Shown here in pieces: positions 12,546-23,949 of a stretch of 64,000 nucleotides of DNA. Source of the DNA: Phocoena phocoena. Lineage: Eukaryota > Chordata > Mammalia > Artiodactyla > Phocoenidae. Every line of letters begins with the position of its first letter. The first letter of the stretch is position 1. Made by a program: the position numbers and the translations under genes. Where the stretch lies: positions 47,672,080 to 47,736,079 of the forward strand of contig NC_089227.1 of assembly GCF_963924675.1 (NCBI RefSeq). The letters are read 5' to 3'. The notes under the pieces were generated by a model. It was not told the origin of the DNA, searched no databases, and worked only from the letters and a program-made list of their open reading frames with translations.

Positions 12546-12859
12546 TTCACTTTGACACTGGTCTCACTACTATAAATTTGTCATAGGGAATTAAAAAGGT
12601 AAGTCAATGTACTAGGTGTATTAGGTAAAACATGAGAACATATAAAATTGACCTGTTTATAATACATCAAAATTAGAAATTATAAATAAATTTATAAATT
12701 ATAAATCTGCAATTATAACCCTTGTTTTTCATGAATAGGAGAATATATTTTCCAAGTGGTCAAGTCCCTAAGAGACTTGCAACCACAAAACAATGGTTTT
12801 CAAGTCTCAGTGCTTCAGGGTTATTGTGGACAGGCTGTAAATAATGACATACTTGTTTC

Positions 12860-13435
12860 CAACAACGGAGGATGTTCCACACAGCAATGAAGAATAAAAT
12901 GCTTGTGGACCCATTCATCACTGTTTCTGTTTTACAAGTTGGGGGTCTGAGAAGTTCATTTGGAAGAAGAGTTTTTGTGGTTATCTGCATTCGCCCCCTC
13001 AGGATCCATTCCTGGCCCTTTTCTGACAGCTCCTGCCTCAGGAGGCTAATCTCTTCAGATTTCAAGACTGAATCTCCCAGGCTCCCCTGCCTGGGTTAGG
13101 CTGATGGGAGGCATCAACAAGAGGACAGAAGGGTCTTGGTATATTATCACCCTTACCCCCAGGATGTAGTTTTTAGCAGTGGTTGCATCTTACAAAACTG
13201 CAGATGTTGAATGGCCCTCCTTCAAAAAAAGGTAATCTCTTTCCCTCTTTACCCATTAAGCCAAAAGATGGTAACAACTTCCCCTGTGGCCGGTCCCTCT
13301 ACACTGCACCATCCCTTGGTAGTTCTTTTAACTCTACTCAAAGTTCATTCATTAAACTTTCTTCAGTTAAACCACTTGGGAATGTCATCTGATCCCTGTT
13401 GGAACCTTGTCTATTTAAGGAAAAGAAAAACAAAA
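12860..13435 (+). repeat. Ancient LTR-like repeat
   Basis: The run GGCTGATGGGAGGCATCAAC, GGTAACAACTTCCCCTGTGG, CATTAAACTTTCTTCA and CATCTGATCCCTGTTGGAAC resembles an old mammalian LTR-type interspersed repeat with its polyadenylation region. The family name is not certain. A 101-codon minus-strand frame inside it is not a gene. Confidence 0.4.
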
Positions 13436-13781
13436 GCCTTTTTAGAAATCACTGCCTTCGAGGAAAGCCAGGTTCCAAAACTTTCATAAAGCTTTACAAA
13501 TATAACCTTGACACAAAAACTGCAAATTTAAGCTATAGCTTGAAACTATGGAACAGACAAGTTAAAAACTGTCACTATGACAAATAACAAGCATTTAAAT
13601 TAATGACAGTGGAATGAGATCTTAACTTTTGCCTTGAAATTCAATGAGATTCAGGACAATCTGTTATTGAAAGGCTTTCTTTAAAAAACTGATTATTCTT
13701 AATACACTTTTCAAACAAATATATATACTTAATAATGAAATGGACAGCTATAGAAAAATACTTTGCAGATCAGCAACTTAC

Positions 13782-13937
13782 CTCTTTGAACTTGTGACTG
13801 AGCTTGCTTGTGTCCAGGTCTGATGGGGAAAACATGTCCTCATTCTCAGGCAGCTCGAAGACTTCAATGGCGATGTCACTGCCAGGAAGAACAGGTCCTA
13901 CCTCATCCTCCTCTTCATCTGTGGCATATTCTCCTGT
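13782..13937 (-). CDS. PPP1R9A: PPP1R9A coding exon, acidic linker before the coiled coil
   Basis: This exon encodes exactly 52 codons of neurabin-1, from [12 protein letters not shown] to KLSHKFKE. It contains an acidic patch (DEEEDE), the conserved [12 protein letters not shown] block and the lead into the coiled coil, which would start in the next exon, outside this window. The acceptor is CCTTCCTTTCAG and the donor is GAG|GTAAGT. Phase is 0 at both ends, consistent with a cassette-like exon of 156 bp. The [16 protein letters not shown] sequence separates it from spinophilin, which differs strongly here. The paired exons 37901-38036 and 13782-13937 form the linker between the PDZ domain and the dimerising coiled coil. 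I did not find the next coding exon anywhere in 1-13781. Confidence 0.96.
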
Positions 13938-15682
13938 CTGAAAGGAAGGGGATTTCAGAAATCCAGCTGTCCTTACCCATGTGGAGGTGGGTTATTTTAA
14001 AATATTTTATAAAAGAGAAATAAAATATGTCACCAAATGGTAAAAGTGTAAGTAGGCTTTTGAGTCAAGCATGCCTCATTCAGCCAATGTTACAAACAAA
14101 TGTTAGTTCAAAGATCCAAAGTGACATGTCTATGCCATTTATAAGTGCATTTCTAAAAATCTAAGAGCATCAGCAGTACCTTTAGTAAAGCAACAAAACC
14201 TTTATTTTAAATCAAAGTGTTTGATGTTTTTTACTAAATAAAATTATGTTGCTAAGGGAAATAAGTAATTCCTTTAAATTCCCAATACCTATAATGAATA
14301 AGTCACCCAATATTGACAGCAGGGAAGAAGGAAGGGGAGACCAAAAGATTCATCGAGTTGGAAAGGACCTTAATTAAGCCTTACAAAGGTTTAGTAGATT
14401 GATTCTCCTAAGTTTTAGAGTTTAATCAGCTCTGTTTCATTTGTTTGTCTAACTAACGTGGTGGTTAACTAGTGACCTAAAGAATTAACCAAAGGTTTCT
14501 AACTTACAGCCCACACAGGTGTATTGCTTTGCCTAAACAGTACTACTTTAATAAATCTCAGCATTTTGGCAATGTTAAAAACTTTCACCTATTCTAGATT
14601 TCCAGTTTTTCTTGAGAAAGCCAAAGATCTGGCAATATAGGCGCATAACGACATGATAACCACTGGCCAGAGTCAGCAGTTGTTGTCCCTTTACACAGGT
14701 ACACTTTCTAATACACCATAACTTCCATAATTCATTATTCTAAGCTGTTAGCATCACTCCTTCGTGATACCCATGGGCCCCTGTAGGTATATGAGTTCAT
14801 GACCCTTGGAATAAATATTCCTCCTCACAACTAAGTTCCTTAACATTATTAGAAAGTAGCTCCTCTCCTGGCAGCATCAGGCTATGAGACTCTAATTCAA
14901 AATAATTGTTTGAAATCTATACCGTCTGATATAATTTAAAGGTAAATCACTGAGTCACAGTGTTGAAAAACAAAGTTCATTTAATTCACCCTTGTTCCTT
15001 CAGGTAGTATTACATTTAATACACAAAACAGTTAGGGATTCATACTGCCTTTAAAAAAAATTTCATAGTGTACTGAGTGATCTATTCCTTTGATTAAAGA
15101 GGCTTAGCATCTTACTGTTATTTTTTCTTTTGGTTCTACACTATATTCTTCTTGCTAAACCTGAAACTGTATTTACTTGACTATGTTTGCACATGAAGGA
15201 AATCCAATCCTTAACCTCAACGTAATAATTCCTAATTTCTGGAAGACCATTAATGAATTGCCGTTCTGACTTCTCTCTTTCAAAGTAAAATAATTCTAGT
15301 TTCCTCGTAGGTCTCATTCTCTGTAATTGTCTTTGCGTCTGTACTCTGACTTCTCTCCAAGCTCTCGGTATTTTCTCTTAAATTGTGGTGTCCAGAAGTA
15401 GATACAATTTCTATTAAGGAATCTGGCAGGCATTGACCACGATGAACAAACAAAGGATGCCTCAGCATCCTCAGACTCTTTTTCCACACACAGAGACTAT
15501 AAGCATGAAGACTTTGACTTTGGTGGCATTTGTGTATAGAAGTAAGGTCAGGATATTTCATACAGAGCAGTGATTTTGCAAACTGGTTACATGTTAGTTA
15601 GAAACCCCCTTCCCCCGCACAGCCCTAATATAATCAGCGATGCTTTGACTGAAAGGGAAAGAGGTGGATGGCCTCCATCTTT
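13938..15682. other. Intronic stretch, old unassigned repeats
   Basis: The first bases are the acceptor side of the exon at 13937. A stretch near 15340-15450 (GTGGTGTCCAGAAGTAGATA) resembles an ancient mammalian interspersed repeat, but I cannot name it. No coding exon is seen. Confidence 0.4.
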
Positions 15683-16020
15683 TTTTCTTTTAATTTTTTT
15701 TATTTTTGGCTGTGTTGCGTCCTTGTTGCTGTGTGCAGGCTTTCTCTAGTTGTGGTGAGTGGGGACTACTCTTCGTTGTGGTGCGCAGGCTTCTCATTGC
15801 GGAGGCTTCTCTAGTGGAGCACGGGCTCTAGGTGTGTGGGCTTCAGTAGCTGTGGCACATGGCGCTTCAGTAGTTGTGGCTCAGAGGCTCTAGAGCGCAG
15901 GCTCAGTAGTTGTGGCGCACGGGCTTAGCTGCTCCGCATCACGTGGGATCTTCCCGTACCAGGGCTCGAACCCGTGTCCCCTGCATTGGCAGGCAGATTC
16001 TCAACCACCAGGAAAGTCCT
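15683..16020 (-). mobile_element. CHR-1 SINE (long form)
   Basis: Antisense copy of the longer cetacean/hippo/ruminant SINE with repeated GTAGTTGTGGC-type units, B-box complement CTCGAACCCGTGTCC and a T-rich tail at its left end. Target-site duplications GGCCTCCATCTT and GGCCTCCACCTT flank it, with one mismatch, so it is older than the CHR-2 copies. Confidence 0.93.
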
Positions 16021-16091
16021 GGCCTCCACCTTTATACTATATAGCTCATCAGCACCTGGAACCCTAGGGGTCTTTAGAAACCAATCTGAAG

Positions 16092-16384
16092 GGAATTCCC
16101 TGGTGGAGCAGTGGTTAAGAATCTGCCTGGCAATGCAGGGGACACGGGTTGGATCTCTGGTCCGGGAAGATCCCACATGCCGCGGAGCAACTAAGCCCGT
16201 GTGCCACAACTATTGAGCCTGTGCTCTAGAGCCTCTGAGCCACAACTACTGAGCCCATGTGCCACAACTACTTAAGCCCTCACGCTCTAGGGCCCACGTG
16301 CTGCAACTACTGAGCCCACGTGCTGCAACTAGACCCAATGCAGCCAAAAATAAATAAAATTTTAAAAAAAGAAAGAAAGAAAGG
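16092..16384 (+). mobile_element. CHR-1 SINE (long form)
   Basis: It starts GGAATTCCCTGGTGGAGCAG and has the CACAACTACTGAGCC repeats, ending in GACCCAATGCAGCC plus an A-rich (GAAA)n tail. The 7-bp repeat TCTGAAG is on both sides (16085 and 16385). It lies immediately before an L1 3' end with which it shares a larger flanking duplication. Confidence 0.93.
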
Positions 16385-16412
16385 TCTGAAGTCTTCTGCC
16401 AGTGTTCAGTAG

Positions 16413-16770
16413 GAGGGGCAGGACAGGAATAAAGACACAGACCTACTAGAGAATGGACTTGAGGACATAGGGAGGGGGAAGGGTAAGCTGGGACAAAGTG
16501 AGAGAGTGGCATGGACTTACATATACTACCAAATGTAAAATCGATAGCTAGTGGGAAGCAGCCGCATAGCACAGGGAGATCAGCTCGGTGCTTTGTGGCC
16601 ACCTAGAGGGGTGGGATAGGGAGGGTGGGAGGGAGGGAGACGCAAGAGGGAAGAGATATGAGGATATATGTATATGTATAGCTAATTCACTTTGTTATAA
16701 AGCAGAAACGAAAACACCATTGTAAAGCAATTATACTCCAATAAAGATGTTAAAAAAATAAATAAAATAA
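16413..16770 (+). mobile_element. L1 3' UTR fragment
   Basis: This has the same 3' UTR family as 5483-6020: GGACAGGAATAAAGACACAG, CACCTAGAGGGGTGGGATAG and ATTGTAAAGCAATTATACTC. No ORF2 sequence is left. The 15-bp sequence AGAAACCAGTCTGAA follows it at 16785, matching 16076-16090 with one difference. Confidence 0.9.
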
Positions 16771-16799
16771 TAAAAGAGAAAGAAAGAAACCAGTCTGAA

Positions 16800-18489
16800 A
16801 ATGTCTAAACTGGAAATACCATTCTAAGTGTCTTTGGCACTGGCAGGGCAAGGTAGCTGAACAGTGGGGCTGGTTGGTTCCAGATAGCTTCCATTCGTGG
16901 TATGATTAGTTCCTATAAACCTTAAAAGGACTCTTAATTCCAGACTTGGTATTTTTTTTGTGTGATATTTTGTAAATTAATTCATCTCCTATTCATACAT
17001 ACTTTTAGAACTAATAGGTACTTTATGAATCCCAGTGATGTTATTAATAGAAAGGTAGCAAGGCTGGCAAAGTGCACAATCTCAAGATAACCTGATGAAA
17101 GTTTTGATTTAGAGATATAAAACTCTGTGCTTGTTTCTGACCCTATAGTTACAACTAGCAGCAAAGCCAGGTGTTTATTATGAAGGCCTAAGCCAGGTAC
17201 ATAAAATTCACTTCTATATCAGATCAATTTGATGACTATCATGAATGACTCAATAAAATCTTAAGTTAAATTTAAAGTCTGATGACAATGCAGCACATTT
17301 TAAACATAAGAGTTGAAATGAACAATTTGATTTCCCTTTGCCAGCTTGAAAATAGATACTTCTTCACCATATCTAAGGGAATGAACATAAGCATGTGCCT
17401 ATGAGGGGGTCTAACCTGTAACAGGATCTTAACAAACATTTTTAAAAGAATAAATCCAAGAACGCCAATTCATTTACTTGGTAATATCTATAACCTGCTA
17501 AGGAAGTTTTCAATAATATCCAGAACATGCACTGTAAAGTCATTTGATGAGAAGGCAGCATTCTATCACATTTATTTTTTTAACGCTCCTTTTAGTGAAT
17601 AACAGGATAAGGGTTGTACAATATATACAATTCTTACCTCTAAGTATAATTCTGGCTTTGTTACCCATTTGAGTCATCAAAATTATCTCCATAAATGTAA
17701 GTTATTAATAATTCTTTTGATTCTTTTATTTTTTTTACTCTACCGGTCTCTCTCCTCAACACCCAAATCACCTGCAATCTGCTAAAATTTTTTATCTCTC
17801 ATTTCATCTTTCCATTTACTAATGTTTTCTGTTTCTAATTAGTCTCATAAGCATCCTGAGAACAAAATGTATATTTTACTGTCTTGGTTCTACTTATTAC
17901 TTACTAGAGACTCTGGATAGGGCGTTTAAAAACGTTATATTGCCATTCTCTCTCGCAGATCATTTACCAATCCCATCCTAAATAGGCTTTAGAATAAAGG
18001 GTGCATTTACTACAGAACCTCATAAACACCTGGAAGTTAAAAAGTTACATTTGGTAGACTTAGAATATGTGTTCTTCTGATTCTTTTATCTTTGTGGAAA
18101 ATGGACATTATTTTTATGGTAATCTGCAAATAAAATAAATTACACGGAATGATATGTTAGCAGAATTTCATAAACCTCAAAATTAAATTGGACTGAATCT
18201 GACATTTACAGAGGAAGACAGACAACGTTTTACCCCCCAAAAGTTGCTACAACAAAGTATTTCCAGTGGTATCCAGGTCCTTCTCTTTATCTCTTTATTC
18301 TGAAAAGATTCAGCATCTTTCAAGTAAACAGAGACTCTTGAAAGTTCTTCGTCCCAACCTGCAAATCCACTTTAAATGAGGCAAGAATAGTTCTTGCCTT
18401 TTCATCTTCTTGTCTACCTTCTTGATTAATATCTCATACTCTTTAATGGCTTCCCAAAAAGGGTCAAAAAAAGAATAGTGATTATTTTG
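16800..18489. other. Intronic stretch, nothing recognised
   Basis: AT-rich sequence without clear repeat, exon or microsatellite. Short open frames carry no recognisable domain. Confidence 0.45.
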
Positions 18490-18660
18490 TAACTTACTAT
18501 GTGCCCACCACTGTACCTTCCTTAAAAAACTAACTGATATAGGTATTACTGTACCGTGTTAACTTGAGGAAACTGAGGTTCAGAAACTTTGCCCAAGGTC
18601 AATTAGTTATGTTGCTGAAGCTACACATCTAACATATTCCAAAGCCCATGCTCTTTCTTC
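18490..18660 (-). repeat. MIR SINE fragment
   Basis: Antisense MIR: GTGCCCACCACTGTACC, then GAGGAAACTGAGGTTCAGAA and GCCCAAGGTCA. Confidence 0.75.
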
Positions 18661-19037
18661 TATGCTATCCTGCTTACAGTCTACAGAACTAAAGCTTTGT
18701 AAAAAAAAAAAAGATGGAAATACAGTCCTTTCATTTTTCTCCAACCAAAAACCCTGGTGCATAATCCTGTGGTGTTGAAATTCACCCTCCACATCTTTGA
18801 ACGTTATCATTCAGTTCACTTTGAAGACTTGCACCTGCCTGCAATGAGCTCCAAAGTTCCTGTCCTCTTCTTTTCTCTCATAATATGCTCACCCTGGGCA
18901 AGCTCATAGAAGTCCCCTTCAAAAGGTTTGGCTCACAGGTATGCTGACTGATGTTTCATGCACTTTTTCTTATATAAACCAGAACCAGAGCATATAATCT
19001 ATAGAATTAATGCAGTGTCTTAAAATGGATGAAAAAG

Positions 19038-19240
19038 GGCTTCCCTGGTGGCGCAGTGGTTGAGAGTCCGCCTGCCGATGCAAGGGACATGAGTTCGTGC
19101 CCTGGTCCAGGAAGATCCCACATGCCGCGGAGTGGCTGGGCCCGTGAGCCATGGCCGCTGAGCCTGTGCGTCCGGAGCCTGTGCTCCGCAACGGGAGAGG
19201 TCAAAACAGTGAGAGGCCCGTGTGCAGAAAAAAAAAAAAA
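19038..19240 (+). mobile_element. CHR-2 SINE
   Basis: Full-length copy from GGCTTCCCTGGTGGCGCAG to the A tail. The perfect 11-bp duplication GGATGAAAAAG is at 19027 and 19241. Confidence 0.96.
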
Positions 19241-19624
19241 GGATGAAAAAGATTCTTGCAGGGCAAAATGAGTGCTAAGGTCCTCTAGATTTTTATGGTT
19301 TTTCTCTTTTACGTTTCCTTCTCACATCTAATTTTCTTGAGCTACCAGTCTTCACTGAATCTTTGCAAAGCATTGTATCTGCTTTCATAGACACGATTTC
19401 CTTTATACTCATATGCTATTGGGGCATTTAATATTTTATTAAAATACAAAATTACAATGTTAAGTACAACTGACAGGTTCTGCCTCTTCTGGTGGTTCTG
19501 GTAGGACCAGAAGCATGTAGACATATTAGAGCCTTGAATACTCAGGAGGGCTGTAGATCTCAGTGTAGGTTTTACAGAAGGAACAGACAGTATCTGTTAT
19601 AGTGGTGAGTTAAGTGGTGACCAA

Positions 19625-19845
19625 TTAAAGCATCTTGGTTTTGAAGTCACGTAGGCCTGGGTTCAAATCCCGGCTCTTGATATTGGTAAAGTTAGTTTTC
19701 AGATCTAAGTTTCAATTTCCTCATCTATAAAACGAGGATAAAAATAGTTCCTTAGTATAACAAGGTTGTCATGACATTAAGTTAGATGGTACCTATAGAG
19801 TGTTCAACACAAGGTCAGGAACATGGCAATGCTCAAAATAAGTGA
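19625..19845 (+). repeat. MIR SINE, near full length
   Basis: The tRNA-like B box GGGTTCAAATCCCGGCTCTT and the core TTTCCTCATCTATAAAACGAGG are well kept. It is followed by a (CTG) run at 19849-19867. Confidence 0.8.
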
Positions 19846-19848
19846 GCA

Positions 19849-19867
19849 CTGCTGCTGCTGCTGCTGC
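19849..19867. repeat. Short (CTG)n microsatellite
   Basis: Six uninterrupted CTG units follow the MIR. Length is well within the normal range for an intronic triplet repeat. Confidence 0.9.
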
Positions 19868-20001
19868 AGTACTTATACTACAACAGCAACAGGCTAAAGC
19901 CTTCATCAAATCTTGTAACCAGACATCTGCTAACTTTTGGTCTCATAAATATAATATCCTAGAAGACTTTGCCACATGAATCTTTTAAAAGCAAACTGGT
20001 C

Positions 20002-20233
20002 GGGCTTCCCTGGTGGCGCAGTGGTTGGGGGTCTGCCTGCCGATGCAGGGGACACGGGTTCGTGCCCCAGTCCAGGAGGATCCCGCGTGCTGCGTAGCAG
20101 CTGGGCCTGTGAGCCATGGCCGCTGGGCCTGCGCGTCCGGAGCCTGTGTTCTGCAGCGGGAGAGGCCGCGGCGGTGAGAGGCCCACATACCGCAAAAAAA
20201 AAAAAAAAAATAATAAATAAATAAAAAAATAAA
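20002..20233 (+). mobile_element. CHR-2 SINE with A-rich simple tail
   Basis: Full-length copy with tail (A)n followed by (TAAA)n. The perfect 15-bp duplication AAAAGCAAACTGGTC lies at 19987 and 20234. Confidence 0.97.
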
Positions 20234-20499
20234 AAAAGCAAACTGGTCATTTCTGAAGTAAAACTTCTCCTTTCCCTAAACCTGCTCCTCTTCTTGTATT
20301 CCCAGTTTTGGAGTAGGTACCAGCTTCTACCCAAGGCCAAGCAAACTTCCAGGCCTCTGTTCTCCTCACTGATCGACTCCCCTCCTGCCCCAGTGGTCCA
20401 AGATGAATATCCATCTACTTAGCACATCCCGTGAAGCTGCTGGCATAAGACTCTTCTAACTCACTCCTTTATGTTTCCATGGCATGCCTTCTGTCACTC

Positions 20500-20670
20500 A
20501 GGAAGCTTGGCTGTTTTTATATCTGCCTCCTCCCAACAACTTCTTTCAACTGTAGATTCCCTGAGAATGCCAGGCGTAATCTATCCCTGTGATCCCAGTG
20601 TGGCTAGCACACTGCTTGGCATACAGTAGGCACTGAACAAATGTTTGCTGAGTGAATTAATACAGTTTTA
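20500..20670 (+). repeat. L2-like fragment
   Basis: GCATACAGTAGGCACTGAAC followed by AAATGTTTGCTGAGTGAATT is the typical L2-type 3' tail. Confidence 0.6.
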
Positions 20671-21369
20671 GTCACATCTGCACAGCACAGTAGAGCCCGA
20701 TTTTCCTGTTAATTCTCAGCTTTCAAGTAAGAAATACAGTGAAGCACAGCTGCAGCTGGGGCCTAAATGACCCTTTTGGGGATTTTCTCTTGTTGTTAGG
20801 TTCAACCATTAGCAGTAATTTTTGCTGCAGCAATGTTTGTTCTGGTAAATTCAGGGAAACTAAATGGTGCTAATCATAAAAATAGCCTTAATTACGCAGT
20901 TTTTGTTGGAATTTGTTTACTGGAATTGAATTTGGTTATATATATTTTCAGACTCAGTTCTGTGTGAGAACAGAAGAGAGTTGCTTTTTCTCTGGAGGAG
21001 AAAGACCTCAAACTAACACTTTAATGTTTAAAATTCCTAAGTCTGTGCCAACCATCCAGATGGCTTTCAGCAAAAGCATCCCCTTCTCTGCAAAGGCATC
21101 TCTCTTTCCATTTTCGGTCAGTTGACTTCTGTGTGTCCTGATTTTGTAGTGTTGGGCTACTTAGTCCCTTTTCACATCACTGGGAATAACAGCACCTTCT
21201 TCATAAGGTGGTTGGGAGAACTTCTAGTAGTGATATATTCAAAGTATTGATCATAGTGCCTAGAATATGCTAAATGACAAGATGACTTTATGACTACTAT
21301 TATTTTCACTGTCCCTCGTTTCTCCAGGACAATGCCACAGAACAGTACAACAAAAGAAGAGCATGACTT

Positions 21370-21570
21370 GGGGCTGGAGAGACCAGGGCCCCAAAAGAGA
21401 AAAAACAATGTCACAGCTGTATGATAGTGGGCAAGTCATTTAGCTTGTATCTTCCGTGATCTCCTCTTCTATAAAATGATTCAAAAGATACCAATCTCAT
21501 AGGTATTGAGAGGATTCAAAGAAATAAAATATGTAAAACATCCAACATGATAGCCCAAGATATATATTCA
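21370..21570 (+). repeat. MIR SINE fragment
   Basis: GGGCAAGTCATTTAGC, then CTATAAAATGATT and GAGAGGATTCAAAGAAAT follow the order of the MIR core. Confidence 0.6.
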
Positions 21571-21984
21571 TTTCTCTCATTTATCAAGTCATTCAAAATT
21601 TTCTTGTCAGTCTTTGTTCTCAGAATGTTTTCTGACATTTCACTCCATTCTTACTGTCTAGTCGCCAAATCAAGAAACATCTAAAATCTCTATCTTGATT
21701 ACTCATAAGGCCTCTTGTGTTCCCTGCCTTCAGATGCTCAGCGCCTCAGGTCACTGATAATACTGCTGGCAAATTATTCTTCCTAAAATTCTGACCAAAT
21801 AGATATAAGATTTGCCTATAAAATCCTCTGTAACAATTCAAATACACTTTTCCCTTCTTAAAATTGTTACAGCAATTGTGGTAGACCATCCAAAAATCAG
21901 AATTAGATGTTACGGAGTTTTAAAGTTTTTTTTTTAGTTTTTTTCTCCCTTCCTTTTCAAAAGTATACTCCTCAAAAGCAGGGA

Positions 21985-22930
21985 CTCTCTTTACCACTCT
22001 GGTAGGAAAGCTCTAAAATGACCCCTAATGATCCCTTCTTCCTGGGCAATCATGCTCTCGTATAATCCTTTCCCTTGAATGTGGACTGGATCTACAGACT
22101 CACTTCTTTTTTTTTTTAATTAATTTATTTTTTAGTTTTGGCTGCATTGGATCTTTGTTGCTGCACGTGGGCTTTCTCTAGCTGCGGCGAGCTGGGACTA
22201 CTCTTCGTTGCGGTGCGTGGTCTTCTCATTGTGGTGGCTTCTCTTGTTGCAGAGCACGGGCTCTAGATGCATGGGCTTCAGTAGTTGTGGCACATGGGCT
22301 CAACAGTTGTGGCTCATGGGCTGTAGAGCGCAGGCTCAGTAGTTGTGGTGCCCAGGCTTGGTTGCTCTGTGGCATGTGGGATCTTCCCAGACCAGGGCTT
22401 GAACCCGTGTCCCCTGCATTGGCAGGCAGATTCTTAACCACTGCGCCACCAGGCAAGTTCCTACAGACTCACTTCTAACAAGCACAATACAACAAAAGTG
22501 ATGGGGTGTCACTTCTAAAATTAGTTTACAAAAAACTGTGACTGGCGTCTCTTTTGTCTTCTTGCTCTTCAAAAACAAGCCACCATGTTGTATGTGGCCC
22601 CATGGAGAGGTGCACATCACAAGGAACTGATGTTTCTGGCCAATAGCCAGCAAGGACCTGAGGCTTGCCAAAAGGCACATGAGGGAGCTTGGAAGTAGAT
22701 CTCCTGCCTTCTGCCAACATCTGTGAGTGAGCTTGGAAGCAGATCTTCCTCCAGTTGAGCGTGTATATGACTGCACCTCTGGCTGAAACCTTATTTTTGG
22801 CCTTGCAAGAGATCTTGAGTCAGAGGTATCCAGGTAAACTGACCCACAGATACTGTAATACGTGAATACTTCTTATTTTAAGTTGCTGAGTTTTGGTGGT
22901 AATTTGTTATAGAGCAATAGAAAGGGGGTA
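21985..22930 (+). repeat. LTR-like repeat, split by a CHR-1 SINE
   Basis: Both sides of the SINE at 22108-22460 join into one ancient element. It includes ACTCACTTCTAACAAGCACA, AAAAGTGATGGGGTGTCACT, CCATGGAGAGGTGCAC and an end at TGAGTTTTGGTGGTAATTTG. The same element appears diverged at 49010-49390. It looks like an old retroviral LTR-type repeat; the name is not certain. Confidence 0.55.
22108..22460 (-). mobile_element. CHR-1 SINE (long form)
   Basis: Antisense long CHR-type SINE with T-rich left end. The perfect 16-bp duplication CTACAGACTCACTTCT lies at 22092 and 22461. It disrupts the LTR-like repeat. Confidence 0.96.
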
Positions 22931-23003
22931 CTGCCATAACAAATATAGAAAAACAGGGAAGTCTGGAAACAGGCAGTGAATGAAGGCTGGCAGGAAGAAT
23001 TTT

Positions 23004-23206
23004 TTTTTTTTTTTTGTGGTACGCGGGCCTCTCACTGCTGTGGCCTCTCCCGTTGCAGAACACAGGCTCCAGACGCGCAGGCCCAGTGGCCATGGCCCAC
23101 GGGCCCAGCCGCTCCGCTGCATGTGGGATTCTCCCAGACCGGGGCACGAACCCGTGTCCCCTGCATCGGCAGGCGGACTCTCAACCACTGCGCCAACAGG
23201 GAAGTC
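23004..23206 (-). mobile_element. CHR-2 SINE
   Basis: Antisense full-length copy. The perfect 17-bp duplication CTGGCAGGAAGAATTTT lies at 22987 and 23207. Confidence 0.97.
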
Positions 23207-23223
23207 CTGGCAGGAAGAATTTT

Positions 23224-23949
23224 GAAGAGTATGCTAAAGCAGCCTAAATTGCCTTGAAAAGACTGTAAGTGGAGATCTGGAAGGGGGATCCTTGCTGTGT
23301 AGTGGCAGAAAGCTTTGCCACATTACCACCTTCTGTAAGGAAAATGTAGGAAATATCCCTACTGAACTGAGTGAGCCAGGGAAGTAGATTTCCAAACAAA
23401 GTGCTGAAGGCGCTGCCTGATTTCTTCCTGCTGCTTCTACTAAAATATGACAAACAGAGATCAATTGAGAGGACTGTTGAACAGAAAGGAACCAAGACTT
23501 GATGGTTCTGAAAGTCTTGATTCTAAAATTAAGAAATGGCTTCCAAACAAAGTTCAAATCCAGGATACTGTCATGGTCTAAAAATGAAGCAGCAGCTGTG
23601 ACCATAAAACTCTTTTGTTAAGAATTCTGAGCTTAGGAAACTCAAATTTTTTATAATAGGTGGTAAGCAAGTCTGTCACCTACCCTGAAGAGAGATACTA
23701 TCTCTATTTTCCAAGGTTGTTCATTATACAAATATCATTGAAAAAATAATCTGAAACAAAGGCCAACATGCCTCTGCTCACAAGACATGCAGAGAAGTGA
23801 GAGAGCCATGGGGGAATTGTCTCCCAACAATATCCACCCTCATTTCTACACTATCTTGACAACTGGTGAATTTTTCCGTGAGTATGACATTCCCTTGACT
23901 ACACTGATACGTGTGACCAAGACTGGCTAGGACCAAAACTGTTCAGTCT
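23224..23949. other. Intronic stretch, possibly retrovirus flank
   Basis: This holds no recognised repeat or exon. It lies on the 3' side of the env remnant and could contain its decayed LTR. Confidence 0.3.

Larger units (their letters stand above)
1..13781 (-). other. PPP1R9A: PPP1R9A intron, partial (downstream side)
   Basis: This follows the donor at 13781 in transcript direction and runs off the window at base 1. I searched the minus strand for the expected coiled-coil exon and did not see it, so the intron is probably longer than 13.8 kb. Contents are listed as separate repeats. Confidence 0.8.

Noticed and set aside
12760..13065. 101-codon minus-strand frame
   Set aside because: It lies partly in an old LTR-like repeat, has no domain, and lacks splice or promoter context.
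13808..14023. Open frame of 71 codons on the plus strand
   Set aside because: Shadow of the exon at 13782-13937 extending into intron.
19849..19867. (CTG)6 as a possible expansion-type repeat
   Set aside because: Too short and intronic; within normal range for such runs.
19930..20340. 136-codon minus-strand frame, and many 60-100 codon frames with texts such as GPWPLGLRVRSLCSA
   Set aside because: All fall in CHR-2 SINEs. GC-rich tRNA-derived sequence stays open by chance in several frames at every copy; no protein is implied.
22336..22776. 146-codon minus-strand frame
   Set aside because: It crosses the boundary between a CHR-1 SINE and an LTR-like repeat, so it cannot be an ancestral coding sequence.
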